Source: Paenibacillus sp. NEAU-GSW1
GTDB lineage: Bacteria; Bacillota; Bacilli; Paenibacillales; Paenibacillaceae
Length of the DNA stretch: 64,000 bases
Assembly: GCF_009737085.1 (NCBI RefSeq)
Contig: NZ_WOVL01000017.1
Location: 1 to 64,000 of the forward strand
Direction: 5' to 3'
A program made the translations under genes and the position numbers. Within the stretch, counting starts at the first letter, position 1; the number at the start of each line of letters is the position of its first letter. The notes under the pieces are model-generated. The model saw nothing but the letters and a program-made list of their open reading frames with translations, was not told the origin of the DNA and made no database searches. Shown here in pieces: positions 16,426-25,198 of this stretch.

Positions 16426-17445
16426 CTAAGGTCTTCGGCTGCGGATCGCTGCTTTCAGCATGCTCATCTCGTATTCCGATTCGAGATCAAGCCTCTGCGC
16501 CTCTTCCAGTGCGACATGCTGAAATGAAAGCCAGTCGCCCGGTTTCAGCTGCCCGAGAAGCGGCAGATCGACGGTCGCCACATGGGCGATTTTCGGGTAT
16601 CCGCCGGTCGTCTGGCAATCGGCGCCGAGCACGATCGGCAGCCCGCCGGGCGGCACCTGTACGGCGCCCGGCGTCACGCCGTGCGACAGCAGCTCCGCAC
16701 GGCTTAGTCTCTCCAGCGGGGCGCCTTCCAGGCGGCACCCCATCCGGTCCGAGGCGGGAGCGACGCGATACCGCTCCCGGAAAAAAGCGGTTCGGGCAGC
16801 TTCGCTAAATTGCCCGAACTCGCTCCCCGTCATCGTGCGAAGCCCGATGACGGCTTGGGGCGCTCCGCCGCCATAGCAGCTGCTGCTGCGCGGCGGCGGC
16901 GCAAACCAGCGGGCGGCCGACCAGTTGCGGCCGCCCGCTTCCCGCGCCAGGACTGCCGCCCATTCGGCAGCCCAGCGCGATGGCGCGGCTTCGCCGCGCT
17001 CACGCAGGCGCACGAAGTCGCCTGCGCGGAGGCGGCCGGCTTTGCCGCGGCCGCCTGCAAGCCCTCCGGCTGCCGCGACATAGGTCCGGCAGCCGCGTGC
17101 GGCGCGGCCGAAGCGGATGGCCGCGCCCTGGCGCACCCATACGGGGCGCCACATCGGCAGCGCCTCGCCGTCAACGCTCGGCGACATCGGCGCGCCGGTT
17201 ATCGCCACCAGCATGTCCGTTTCAAGCACAAGCTCCGGACCCGCCAGCGTCAACTCCAAGCCGGCCTCATCTTCGCTATTGCCGGTTAGCCAATTTGCGA
17301 TGCGAAGCGACTCGCGATCCATTGCCCCTCCGCCGGACACGCCATAAGCGCGAAGTCCAGACGTACCCAAATGTTGGACAGTTGTCAGCAAACCGCCGTT
17401 TTTCAATAGGAAGCCATTATTCCCCTCTGATGTTGTCATTGCCAT
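16426..17445 (-). CDS. pxpC: 5-oxoprolinase subunit C (biotin-dependent carboxyltransferase-like)
   Basis: This 339-residue protein matches the KipA/PxpC family: GLLTTVQHLGTSGLRAYGV near the start, GGAMDRESLRIAN and a C-terminal GGYPKIAHVATVDLPLLGQLKPGD. It overlaps pxpB by one base. The middle (about 170-230) is unusually rich in Arg, Ala and Gly, with very high local GC compared with the neighbours. It forms the oxoprolinase complex with PxpA and PxpB. Confidence 0.92.
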   Translation of the reverse strand: MAMTTSEGNNGFLLKNGGLLTTVQHLGTSGLRAYGVSGGGAMDRESLRIANWLTGNSEDEAGLELTLAGPELVLETDMLVAITGAPMSPSVDGEALPMWRPVWVRQGAAIRFGRAARGCRTYVAAAGGLAGGRGKAGRLRAGDFVRLRERGEAAPSRWAAEWAAVLAREAGGRNWSAARWFAPPPRSSSCYGGGAPQAVIGLRTMTGSEFGQFSEAARTAFFRERYRVAPASDRMGCRLEGAPLERLSRAELLSHGVTPGAVQVPPGGLPIVLGADCQTTGGYPKIAHVATVDLPLLGQLKPGDWLSFQHVALEEAQRLDLESEYEMSMLKAAIRSRRP

Positions 17446-18230
17446 TACTCCGTCCGCAACCTACAATATTTGCTTGTATCATGCTCATCCTGTCCCAGCC
17501 GTTCGACCCGTACAAACTTGACAAGATCGCCCGCCTTGAGCAGCGCCGGCTGTTCCCGGTCAAAATCGAACAGCTTCAACGAAGTTCTCCCGATCAGCTG
17601 CCAGCCTCCCGGCGTCTCCATCGGATAGATGCCGGTCTGAATGCCCGCAATACCAACGGACCCTTCCGGAACCGCAGAGCGGGGCGACGCTTTCCGAGGC
17701 TGCTCCAACTGTGCGGGAAGGCCGCTCAAATAAGGAAAGCCGGGCATAAATCCGAGCATCGCCACCGTATATTCCGCCTCCGAATGAAGTCGAATAAATG
17801 CCTCAGTCGACAGGCCGGCCCTCTCGGATGCTTCCGCCAAATCCGGTCCGCATTCGCCGCCGTACACGACCGGAACCTCCACTATGCGAAGCGTCTCGCT
17901 ATCGCTAGCTCGCTTGCGGGTTTCGGATGCGATCTTCCGAATCAGAAGCTCCGCAATCTGGAATGGCAGCAGCTCTTTTTCACCTGCACGGTCGCCGCCT
18001 GCCGTTGGCGCTTTTTGCTCCCGCTTCGCTAATCGGATCAGCGCCGACGGATCATATAGCACCGTCACCGTATCGTACGCCGGCACGATATCGATCGCCC
18101 AAGCGGACGTTTTTTGTCCGATGCGCTCTGCCAGCGCAGCCATCTCGCGCCAGCCGTCCGTCCCGGCACCCTCACCGCCGCTGTGCAGCACAAGCGCACG
18201 GTCGCCAAGCGGCGTAATTTCCAGCCCCAT
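17445..18230 (-). CDS. pxpB: 5-oxoprolinase subunit B (KipI-like)
   Basis: From the ATG at 18230 the 261-residue protein starts [19 protein letters not shown], the family N-terminus. [19 protein letters not shown] and [19 protein letters not shown] are the conserved C-terminal motifs. AGGAGG lies 7 bases before this ATG. The same frame is open for a further 74 codons upstream to 18452, but that part has no good ribosome site and lies outside the family domain. It is the first gene of the pxp operon. Confidence 0.9.
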   Translation of the reverse strand: MGLEITPLGDRALVLHSGGEGAGTDGWREMAALAERIGQKTSAWAIDIVPAYDTVTVLYDPSALIRLAKREQKAPTAGGDRAGEKELLPFQIAELLIRKIASETRKRASDSETLRIVEVPVVYGGECGPDLAEASERAGLSTEAFIRLHSEAEYTVAMLGFMPGFPYLSGLPAQLEQPRKASPRSAVPEGSVGIAGIQTGIYPMETPGGWQLIGRTSLKLFDFDREQPALLKAGDLVKFVRVERLGQDEHDTSKYCRLRTE

Positions 18231-18529
18231 CCCGCTGCCTCCTGCCGTTTGCTTTTTACAAATTAGATGTTTATTCGCTAATGATGCCGTATAGCTATAA
18301 TGAAGATAGCCTTCGCGCTTTTTCTTCAACGTCGGCATAACCGTGTACCCTTTGCCGCGCAGCCAGTATTTGTTGGAGTGCCCCGTTGCGACGATATAAA
18401 CAGTTCCCGCTCCGTCAATATACGCATGCAGCAATTTGTAAGTACGCTTCATTCGATGTTCGATTCTCCTGCTCTAATTTGCCTTATCCCCATTTTAAAA
18501 GAAACGGCGGTTCGCCGCCACTTTCGCTT
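18231..18529. other. Leader of the pxp operon, with in-frame open extension
   Basis: No independent gene is evident. The pxpB frame extends back through this stretch to an ATG at 18452 and reads [20 protein letters not shown] and onward. GGAG lies 13 bases before that ATG, which is weak. It is either an unused extension or the relic of a small gene. The promoter of the pxp operon should lie here. Confidence 0.4.
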
Positions 18530-18755
18530 TCCGTTGCACCATTCCCGATTCCGTTTTTCGCGAATCTAATTCGCTTTATTGCGAAACGGATTTCGCTATT
18601 TGGGGCGTTAAAAAGGCCGCTCAATACCGATAACGAATCTCGCTTCGCAATCCAAGAACATTGTTTCGCTATTAGCGAAACATGGTGCGTTTTCTGATCC
18701 AGGGCATCCAAAAACCGCAAATTAGCGAACATTCATTCGCAAATTTGCGAAACGG
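18530..18755. repeat. Cluster of TTCGC/GCGAA palindromes
   Basis: This non-coding stretch carries about a dozen TTCGC or GCGAA words. They include a perfect 8-bp TTCGCGAA at 18557-18564, the inverted repeat GTTTCGCTATTAGCGAAAC at 18663-18681 and the perfect 16-bp palindrome TTCGCAAATTTGCGAA at 18736-18751. No gene is evident. It lies between the heads of the pxp operon and the tail of the VWA lipoprotein gene. Confidence 0.7.
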
Positions 18756-18834
18756 CTTCGTTCCGCAGCATGACAACATGCCGTCTGCCAGCAAGCAAGC
18801 AATCAAACATGCCTTACCCATCGCCAATCACAAA

Positions 18835-18876
18835 ACAAAAACGGCTCCGCGCAGGCCGGCCGCCCGCGGAACCGCT
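18835..18876 (-). terminator. Terminator of the VWA lipoprotein gene
   Basis: On the minus strand CGGTTCCGCG pairs with CGCGGAGCCG (18874-18865 with 18851-18842) and is followed by a T run. It ends the leftward transcript from 20209. Confidence 0.75.
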
Positions 18877-18889
18877 TCATTTCATTCCG

Positions 18890-20209
18890 TTAATCCACGT
18901 ACTGATTGATTGTCTCCACCAGCAAATCGTTGAGCAGCTTCACTTCATATTCGCCTGCCGCCGGCTCCAGATGATCGCCCCCGATGCCGCTGTCATCGGT
19001 CAAGAACAGGTAAGTGCCGCCTGTAGCAACAGACATAAAGCGCATCAAGTATTCGGTCTGAATATCGATTCCGCTCGATACGACCGGTATAATCCGAATG
19101 CCTTGCGATGCCGCCTCTTCAATGAGGTCGTGCAGCTGATCTATTATTTCCCCTTCATGATGCGGCGGCGCGTCCAGCACGAGGAACAGCAGCCGGGCTC
19201 TTGCCTCCTCGCTCCACTTATGCTCCATGATCGCATCCTGCAATGCTTCTTCAACCGCTTCCGGGAAGTCGCCCCCGCCTTTCGCTTTCTGCGAAGCCAT
19301 CTGCTGAATCACTTCATCGATATCGCCGGTAAAAGGATTGGGTTTGACAACATAATCATCGTGTTTATCCCGATAAAAATTGGCGCTCATCCGGATATCA
19401 AGCTGATTCGCATGCTCATCTGCAACTCGCCCGATTACATCCTTCAGCTCGGCTTCCAAAAAGTCCAATTCGTCCTGCATCGAACCGGTTGTGTCGACGA
19501 CAAACATGACGTCCAGCCGATCTGACGGCTTCTCTTCCTCATCAAGGCTTACTTTCAGCGTGCCTTGCTCCTGAATCCGAATATCGCTCACTTTTTTGCT
19601 GGATTGTCCTTTCTTTACTTCCACTTCGAATACGTCACTGCGCGTGCTGTCTTCTGAATGCCGTTTCGTCAGCTGTTGCTCTCCTCCGAACAGCCCTGCG
19701 AATACATAAGCGATTCCGTCCGTATTCGTTCTTGCTGTCCACTCCGTCCCCTGCTGCCCTTCCAATAGAACGGTCGCATCAGAGACCGCTTTGCCATTCG
19801 CTGTCACTTGTACTTCAAGCCGCTCAAAGCTTTGAAAGCGCCAATGGTTCAAATTGTAATCGCCCTCTTGGCTGTTCAATAAGTTGTTAAACGGCTCCCA
19901 CGCCGCCAAATCATCCCATTCTCCGGCAGTCAGTTGGCCTGCTTGCACATCTGCATTGTTTGTACCGTATCGGCGCAATCCTTCTTGCTCTCTTTCCGGA
20001 GCAGGCTCTTCAACTGCCGGAGCCGTCTTGTCTTTTGACGTGTGTTCATCTCCCTTGCTGCTGTCACCAGCTTCGGTGCTTTCTGCTTGTGCGACGTTAT
20101 TGGCATTGTCCGCGCTCGAGCATCCCGCTAGCAGCAGCATCAACGCAACTGTAATCCAAATAAAGCTTTTGCGAACTATTTTTCTATTTGCCGCATGGAA
20201 AGGTTTCAC
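18890..20209 (-). CDS. Lipoprotein with von Willebrand factor A domain
   Basis: This 439-residue protein has a signal peptide with lipobox LLLAGC (Cys near residue 29), then an acidic Ser/Glu-rich linker. A VWA domain lies in the second half with the MIDAS motif DVMFVVDTTGSM and a downstream LVLDAPPHH. Before it is a small beta domain, VQVTANGKAVSDATVLLEG, that looks like a carboxypeptidase-regulatory fold. It should be anchored outside the membrane and bind metal-dependent ligands. The start is GTG, with AAAGGGGG 8 bases upstream. No partner gene is nearby. Confidence 0.88.
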   Translation of the reverse strand: MKPFHAANRKIVRKSFIWITVALMLLLAGCSSADNANNVAQAESTEAGDSSKGDEHTSKDKTAPAVEEPAPEREQEGLRRYGTNNADVQAGQLTAGEWDDLAAWEPFNNLLNSQEGDYNLNHWRFQSFERLEVQVTANGKAVSDATVLLEGQQGTEWTARTNTDGIAYVFAGLFGGEQQLTKRHSEDSTRSDVFEVEVKKGQSSKKVSDIRIQEQGTLKVSLDEEEKPSDRLDVMFVVDTTGSMQDELDFLEAELKDVIGRVADEHANQLDIRMSANFYRDKHDDYVVKPNPFTGDIDEVIQQMASQKAKGGGDFPEAVEEALQDAIMEHKWSEEARARLLFLVLDAPPHHEGEIIDQLHDLIEEAASQGIRIIPVVSSGIDIQTEYLMRFMSVATGGTYLFLTDDSGIGGDHLEPAAGEYEVKLLNDLLVETINQYVD

Positions 20210-20297
20210 TCGTATAGCCCCCTTTAGCTTTTTCCTATTGACGCGAGGAGTTCGACTATTGTTGCATTAATGCCGCGCTAACATTAAAATCGTAAAA

Positions 20298-20313
20298 GGC
20301 AAGCATGCTTGCC
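20298..20313. repeat. Perfect palindrome GGCAAGCATGCTTGCC
   Basis: This 16-bp perfect palindrome lies 21 bases before the start of the next gene. It could be an operator or the stem of a leader hairpin; no T run follows, so it is not a simple terminator. Confidence 0.45.
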
Positions 20314-20334
20314 TGGCATGGGGGTGCTAAAGAG

Positions 20335-20637
20335 ATGGAAATGATACCGTTAGCTGCAATTACGATTACATTCAACAACCGAATCGAACAGCTCGTTTTC
20401 ACATCCGCTGAGCTTGTCGTCGTATCCGATTACGGCTCGCGTCTATGGTACGCAAACGTTGACGGGATTGAGGATGAGGAGTTGCTGCATTGGTTCGGCC
20501 ATAGCGAGGATATACAGGTAGAGCTTATTGCAACGGCCCGCGACGGACGAGTGTTTGAGGGCATCGCTTACCTGCATCCGAATGAGCCGCACAAAGCTGC
20601 CGCGCTGCGCGGGGACGGGCTGTTGAACGAAAGATAG
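20335..20637 (+). CDS. Small conserved-looking hypothetical protein
   Basis: The ATG at 20335 follows GGGGGTG by 8 bases and gives 100 residues, MEMIPLAAITITFNNRIEQLV.... An upstream in-frame ATG at 20305 lies inside the palindrome region and is less likely. The protein is a mixed alpha/beta chain with no membrane segment and no motif I recognise. It ends 26 bases before the GNAT gene and is probably co-transcribed with it. Confidence 0.55.
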   Translation: MEMIPLAAITITFNNRIEQLVFTSAELVVVSDYGSRLWYANVDGIEDEELLHWFGHSEDIQVELIATARDGRVFEGIAYLHPNEPHKAAALRGDGLLNER

Positions 20638-20663
20638 CGCACGGAAAGAAAGGAATGGCATTT

Positions 20664-21107
20664 ATGGACATCACATCGCGCAAAATTACGAATAATGAGG
20701 ATCGTGAGGCTGCATTTCGCATTCGAACAAAGGTATTCGTAGAAGAACAAGGCGTACCCGCTGAGAACGAATACGATCAATATGACGAACCGGACACGGA
20801 TGCGGATCATGTGCTCGTTCTGTACAATGGCCTTCCGGCAGCTACCGGAAGAGTTAGAAACGTCGGCGGCACAGCTAAGCTTGAACGGATTTGCGTTCTC
20901 GCTTCCCACCGCAAATACGGGCTTGGCAAAATAACGGTCGAAGCGCTGGAGACGTTTGCGAAACTGAACGGCTTGGCTAAAGCCAAGCTAAACAGCCAGA
21001 CGCAAGCTGAGCCGTTCTATGCGAAGCTCGGCTATCGCGCTATTTCCGACATTTTCATGGAGGAAAATATTCCTCACGTTACAATGGCCAAAGAGCTGTC
21101 ACAATAA
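20664..21107 (+). CDS. GNAT-family N-acetyltransferase (ElaA/YjcF-like)
   Basis: This protein of about 147 residues has an acetyl-CoA binding core LERICVLASHRKYGLGKITV, matching the GNAT Q/R-x-x-G-x-G/A pattern, and the C-terminal AEPFYAKLGYRAISDIFMEE typical of small-molecule acetyltransferases. The N-terminal FRIRTKVFVEEQGVP is the ElaA/YjcF signature. The substrate is unknown. GAAAGG lies 10 bases before the ATG at 20664; an ATG at 20655 is too close to it. Confidence 0.85.
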   Translation: MDITSRKITNNEDREAAFRIRTKVFVEEQGVPAENEYDQYDEPDTDADHVLVLYNGLPAATGRVRNVGGTAKLERICVLASHRKYGLGKITVEALETFAKLNGLAKAKLNSQTQAEPFYAKLGYRAISDIFMEENIPHVTMAKELSQ

Positions 21108-21141
21108 CCGGCAAGCCAGACAGCCTTGTTGCGGCCAATAG

Positions 21142-21190
21142 AAAAGGGGTGTCCCGCTGTCATCATCAATGACGAAGGGACACCCCTTTA
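21142..21190. terminator. Strong bidirectional terminator
   Basis: Arms AAGGGGTGTCCC (21144-21155) and GGGACACCCCTT (21177-21188) are perfect complements with A and T runs outside. It lies between the converging GNAT and aldolase genes. Confidence 0.9.
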
Positions 21191-21196
21191 TTCTTA

Positions 21197-22159
21197 TTAT
21201 TTGCTGTGCGAAATTTCCGGCGTCGTCAGACGGTCGTAGAAATCAACGCATTTGTCTTTATCCGCGGAATCGCGCAGCGCCATAGCCGAGCGTGGATGCT
21301 CGTCGAGAATGCCCGTAATCATGTACGGGATAATGTAGCCCCATTCTTCCTTCTCGCGAAGCGGAATCATATATTTCTCGATCATGTCGAGAACAGGACG
21401 CACGTTGTATTTCGTGTTTTGCAGCTCAGCTACGAGCAGTTCCGTATTGCAGTTGCCGGCAGCGCGGCCCATGCCGTATACGGAAGCGTCCAGCAGCTCG
21501 ACACCCTTCTCGGCAGCGATCAGCGTGTTTGCAAATGCAAGCTGCATGTTGTTATGCGTATGAACGCCAAGGCGTTTGTTCGGCAAATATTTTTGGAATT
21601 TTTCGACCAGGTAAGCGAAATCGTTTGGCTTCAAGCTGCCGTACGAGTCAACGATGTAGACAACATCTACAACGCTTTCTGCGATTTGGGCAAATGCTTC
21701 GATCAGCTGGTTTTCCATAACATTGGAGAGCGCCATAATATTGAGCGTCGTCTCGTAGCCTTTGTCATGGAATACTTTAACGAGCTCAAGCGCCTTGTCC
21801 ACATCTTGGATGTAGCAAGCGACGCGAATGAGGTCAAGCAAGCTCTCGCTGCGAGGCAAAATGTCATTCTCATCCACGCGGCCGATATCCACAAGCGCGG
21901 ACAGTTTCGTATTGCCTTTGTTCGGAATTACTTTTTTCAAAAAGTCGTCGTCCAAGAAGCGCCAAGGTCCCGCGGATTCCGCGCCTTTAAGCAATTTTGG
22001 CGAGTTTTTGTAGCCGATTTCCATATAATCGACGCCAGCTTCGTTCAACGAGTTGTACAAATGTTGAACAAACTCCACGCTGAAATCCCAATTGTTAACA
22101 AGGCCGCCGTCGCGGATTGTGCAATCTACAATTTTACAATGGCTAGTTTTCGAATTCAT
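21197..22159 (-). CDS. HMGL-like aldolase family enzyme
   Basis: This 320-residue TIM-barrel protein belongs to the DRE-TIM metallolyase family. The signature KIVDCTIRDGGLVNNWDFS is near the N-terminus, the metal-binding GVHTHNN is at about 195 and YGMGRAAGNCNTE follows. These are the catalytic features of homocitrate synthase, HMG-CoA lyase and 4-hydroxy-2-oxovalerate aldolase. The closest function is probably an aldolase of the latter group, but the substrate cannot be read. It stands alone, with AAGGAG before the ATG. Confidence 0.85.
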   Translation of the reverse strand: MNSKTSHCKIVDCTIRDGGLVNNWDFSVEFVQHLYNSLNEAGVDYMEIGYKNSPKLLKGAESAGPWRFLDDDFLKKVIPNKGNTKLSALVDIGRVDENDILPRSESLLDLIRVACYIQDVDKALELVKVFHDKGYETTLNIMALSNVMENQLIEAFAQIAESVVDVVYIVDSYGSLKPNDFAYLVEKFQKYLPNKRLGVHTHNNMQLAFANTLIAAEKGVELLDASVYGMGRAAGNCNTELLVAELQNTKYNVRPVLDMIEKYMIPLREKEEWGYIIPYMITGILDEHPRSAMALRDSADKDKCVDFYDRLTTPEISHSK

Positions 22160-22275
22160 TGCGCTTACTCCTTCTTGTCCTGTTTCTCAATGCATTTATC
22201 ACCCATCATACTTGAAATAAAGCAATAACGCAAAGATATTTTGTCGTTTTTTGGTCGAATATGCTGTCCTTCAAA

Positions 22276-23256
22276 CTATTCAAGCATCGCTCTTGCATCC
22301 GCTATATAGCTGTCAAGGAATTGCTGTACGGCAGGAATGTTGTACTGTTGCCCGTTTCTCCTCTCCAAGAGGCGTCCGCCTGTTTGCGAAAGCACATCAA
22401 GATAGCGCTGCACAGTGTTTGCTGTCACCGAATTCGGCCGTTCCGCAATGAGCTTCTCATAGCTGTCCTTCACTTCGTCCTCAAGCACGAACATATCGTC
22501 AAATACAGGCGTGTTGCTTTGCCCGTAAATATAGAATGGCAAATAACGATCCAAATACAATTGCAGCACTTCCTCGCGTTCAGGCGTATCCAAATAAAGC
22601 GTTACATATTCCTCCGCCATAACCGCCCGCGCAGCCAGCTCATCCCAAGAAATGACCAGTCCCCCGTCTCTAGCCGTCGGTTTATCCGACTCTTCAGCCT
22701 TCAAAATAATGTATTGCTTAAGCGGCTCCGATAAATAACCGCTAAACTTTCTTTGCATGCCGTAATCGACGATCGGAAAAATCGTTCCTTCTACCCCTTC
22801 CAGCTTATAGCCGCCAGACAGCTTCGTCACGACTAGCTGCCGGACTTCGGCATCCTCGATTTCGGCAGCTGTTGCCGAATTAATCACCTGCGATTGCGCT
22901 AGCAGCGCTTCCTGCACATGAGGCTGGGCAAATTGCTCCTGCGTTGCCTCTATGTCCTTGCTATAAAAGACGTTCAGCGCGCGAATCATAAGATCCGCGT
23001 TTGGCTGGCCGGCTTTGCTTGCGTTTTCATTTAGAAATGAAACGATTTCCGCTGCTTCCTTCGCTTCTTTTACCGTATTGCGAAAGCTGATCATCAACGC
23101 ATCATGGCTCGTATCGGAAGCAGGCTCGGCGGCCAGCTTCGATTCGCCTGTCGCAGCGCCGCTATCATCATCGGCACATCCCGTTAAAATGGTTGCTATT
23201 ATCGTTATCAAAGCGGCAATTCGGATAAACCATCCGAGGCTTTGTCGTTTACTCAT
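22276..23256 (-). CDS. Hypothetical lipoprotein
   Basis: This 326-residue protein has a signal peptide with lipobox TILTGC (Cys about 27) followed by acidic DDDS. The rest is largely alpha-helical with no motif I recognise. The C-terminal part (about 220-326) contains EYVTLYLDTPEREEVLQLYL and helical pairs suggesting a repeat-like scaffold. It is single, with a terminator of ribA just upstream. The role is unknown. Confidence 0.75.
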   Translation of the reverse strand: MSKRQSLGWFIRIAALITIIATILTGCADDDSGAATGESKLAAEPASDTSHDALMISFRNTVKEAKEAAEIVSFLNENASKAGQPNADLMIRALNVFYSKDIEATQEQFAQPHVQEALLAQSQVINSATAAEIEDAEVRQLVVTKLSGGYKLEGVEGTIFPIVDYGMQRKFSGYLSEPLKQYIILKAEESDKPTARDGGLVISWDELAARAVMAEEYVTLYLDTPEREEVLQLYLDRYLPFYIYGQSNTPVFDDMFVLEDEVKDSYEKLIAERPNSVTANTVQRYLDVLSQTGGRLLERRNGQQYNIPAVQQFLDSYIADARAMLE

Positions 23257-23356
23257 AATACACCCAACCTTCCGTCTTACTATTGTATGCCAGATTGAAC
23301 ATATCCATTAGACGAAATAGTTGTTCAGAAGTTTCGCTTCATGCTCCGAGAATAAC

Positions 23357-23381
23357 AAAAGCCGGGATTCTCCCGGCTTTT
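23357..23381 (-). terminator. Terminator after ribA
   Basis: AAAAGCCGGGA and TCCCGGCTTTT form a perfect 11-bp stem with a 3-base loop, just beyond the ribA stop. Confidence 0.85.
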
Positions 23382-23385
23382 GCCT

Positions 23386-24141
23386 TTATTTGCCTGCAAG
23401 CATCCGGTCGTAGTGGCCGGATTTGGCAACTTTTGTAGATAAATACTTCTCATTGTAGACGGTTGCCTCGCCCCATAGCGCGATGCGGTTCTTAATGTTC
23501 ATGCCTGCGTTGCGCATTGCTTCGACCTTGCGCGGATTGTTGGTAATGAGCGACACTGGCGCTTCGCGCAGCAGCCTTAACACTGCAATAGCCTCGTCAT
23601 AATTGCGAGCATCGTCGGCAAATCCGAGTTCGACATTCGCCTCCACCGTATCCAGCCCTTCTTCTTGAAGCAAATAAGCCATCGCTTTGCTGAACAAGCC
23701 GATGCCGCGGCCTTCATGATTCGCTAAGTAAAAGAGCGCGCCCGTGCCATGCTCGGTAATCATTCGCAGCGACTGCTTCAGCTGAAAACCGCAATCGCAA
23801 CGCTGGCTGCCGAAAATATCGCCCGTATGGCAAATGCTGTGCATCCGAATCATCGCTTCCGCTTCATGCTCGAAATCCCCGTATACGAGCACGCTGGATT
23901 GCTGCATTTCCGCGTAATGAATCGTATTCAACCGATCGATGATCTGCTCGACCGTATCGCCTTTGCCCGCTTCGCCTTCACTCTTTTCTTTGCGAAGCCA
24001 GCTGTACCATTGAAACATTTTCGTCTGGCCGTCAAGCTCAATAGGAAGCTGAATCGGACCTACAACATGAATGTCGCATTCCTCTGCTTCTATCGTTCTT
24101 ATTTTATTGCGCAAAACCGAAATGACGTCTTTTTTGTCCAT
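23386..24141 (-). CDS. ribA: GTP cyclohydrolase II
   Basis: This 251-residue protein contains the zinc site and active-site motifs of GTP cyclohydrolase II: RMHSICHTGDIFGSQRCDCG with three cysteines, NHEGRGIGL, and TNNPRKVEAM at the C-terminus. It opens GTP to the riboflavin precursor diaminoribosylaminopyrimidinone phosphate. About 80 N-terminal residues precede the core, longer than in minimal RibA, and there is no fused RibB domain. It stands alone, away from other rib genes, so it may serve a secondary role. The ATG at 24141 follows AGGTG by 6 bases. Confidence 0.9.
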   Translation of the reverse strand: MDKKDVISVLRNKIRTIEAEECDIHVVGPIQLPIELDGQTKMFQWYSWLRKEKSEGEAGKGDTVEQIIDRLNTIHYAEMQQSSVLVYGDFEHEAEAMIRMHSICHTGDIFGSQRCDCGFQLKQSLRMITEHGTGALFYLANHEGRGIGLFSKAMAYLLQEEGLDTVEANVELGFADDARNYDEAIAVLRLLREAPVSLITNNPRKVEAMRNAGMNIKNRIALWGEATVYNEKYLSTKVAKSGHYDRMLAGK

Positions 24142-24169
24142 ATGCTGCACCTACTTAACCGTATAAAGT

Positions 24170-24934
24170 TTAAAATTGGAATGATAGATAACTTAAAGTA
24201 CCCAGCTCATAGCTTCTATGAATAACGGCCGGCGCTTTATCCGGTTGACCGGCGCCAAGCGCGATGTATAACGGCACGAAATGCTCGGCTCTCGGTACGG
24301 CCGCCTGTGCATTTGGCGCGAGGCTCTCATATTGGAACAAGTCGCGAAGCTCATGCTTCTCAAGCTTATCAATGAGCCAGTCATCGAATTGAACAGCCCA
24401 TGGCTCCGCTTCCTTTTGCCCCCATTTGATTGCCCGTAAATTGTGAACCGTTACGCCGCTGCCGATCAGCAGAATGTTGCGATCTGCCAGACTGCGCAGC
24501 GCTTCTCCGATCCGATACTGCTCCTCCGGGGACCGATACGGATTAACCGATACTTGCACGACAGGAATATTCGCTTGCGGAAACAGCTTCGATAACAGCG
24601 TCCATGAGCCGTGGTCAAGACCTCGTTCCGTATCAAATGCGGATGGAATATCCTGCGCCTCCAATAATTGTCTCACAAGCTCAGCGGTTTGAATAGAGCC
24701 GCGCGCGTTATATTTTACCTGATACAGCTCGTCAGGGAAACCATAAAAATCATAAATCGTTTCGTATATATCGTCTCTGGAGCTAATTGTCGTTAATTCC
24801 GTTTCCCAATGGGCCGTAAAGATAACGATCGCATCCGGCTTCAGCTCCGCCCCCGTTTGGCGAAGGAATGCGGTATAATCATTCTCTTCAACTGCAAGCA
24901 TTGGCGAGCCGTGCGCTAGAAATAATGGGGACAA
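24170..24934 (-). CDS. DODA-type extradiol ring-opening dioxygenase (LigB family)
   Basis: This 254-residue protein has the LigB/DODA fold features: LAHGSPMLAVE at the start, FTAHWETELTTISSRDD, LDHGSWTLLSKLFPQANIPV and GSGVTVHNLRAI, which supply the metal-binding histidines. Family members open catechol-type rings. The start is TTG at 24934 with GAGGAG 9 bases upstream, because the frame has a stop immediately before it. It is divergent from an HxlR regulator, which suggests induction by a phenolic or quinone compound. Confidence 0.85.
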   Translation of the reverse strand: MSPLFLAHGSPMLAVEENDYTAFLRQTGAELKPDAIVIFTAHWETELTTISSRDDIYETIYDFYGFPDELYQVKYNARGSIQTAELVRQLLEAQDIPSAFDTERGLDHGSWTLLSKLFPQANIPVVQVSVNPYRSPEEQYRIGEALRSLADRNILLIGSGVTVHNLRAIKWGQKEAEPWAVQFDDWLIDKLEKHELRDLFQYESLAPNAQAAVPRAEHFVPLYIALGAGQPDKAPAVIHRSYELGTLSYLSFQF

Positions 24935-24971
24935 TCATTTCAACTCCTCGCATTATGGGCTTCAATATCAC

Positions 24972-24984
24972 TTACTATTAGTAA
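24972..24984. promoter_or_regulatory. Likely HxlR-family operator before the dioxygenase
   Basis: TTACT ATT AGTAA is a 5-bp perfect inverted repeat with a 3-base spacer, 38 bases upstream of the dioxygenase start. It resembles operators known for YodB and CatR, HxlR-family regulators that control quinone and catechol responses. The AT-rich 264-base gap to the divergent regulator also holds a looser GAAACG...CGTTTC pair (25085-25121). This is inference from pattern. Confidence 0.5.
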
Positions 24985-25198
24985 CTAATTATATATTTAC
25001 AATTAAGTAACGTCAAGTTATGGACAATAATTAAGTTTGGTTGTATAAAATTGATATTAAGTTTATTATAAGGATAAGCAAGGTGAAACGGTTTCGCCGT
25101 ACTTAACGGCGCGACGCGTTTCATTCCGAGAATTCTAAGCTCATTATACCGTGCAACTTATAGATTGTTGGAATTCAAGTTAAACGAGGTGAACGCAA

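Noticed and set aside
16830..18032. Plus-strand frames opposite pxpB and pxpC with high GC
   Set aside because: They are shadows of the pxp genes in very GC-rich sequence.
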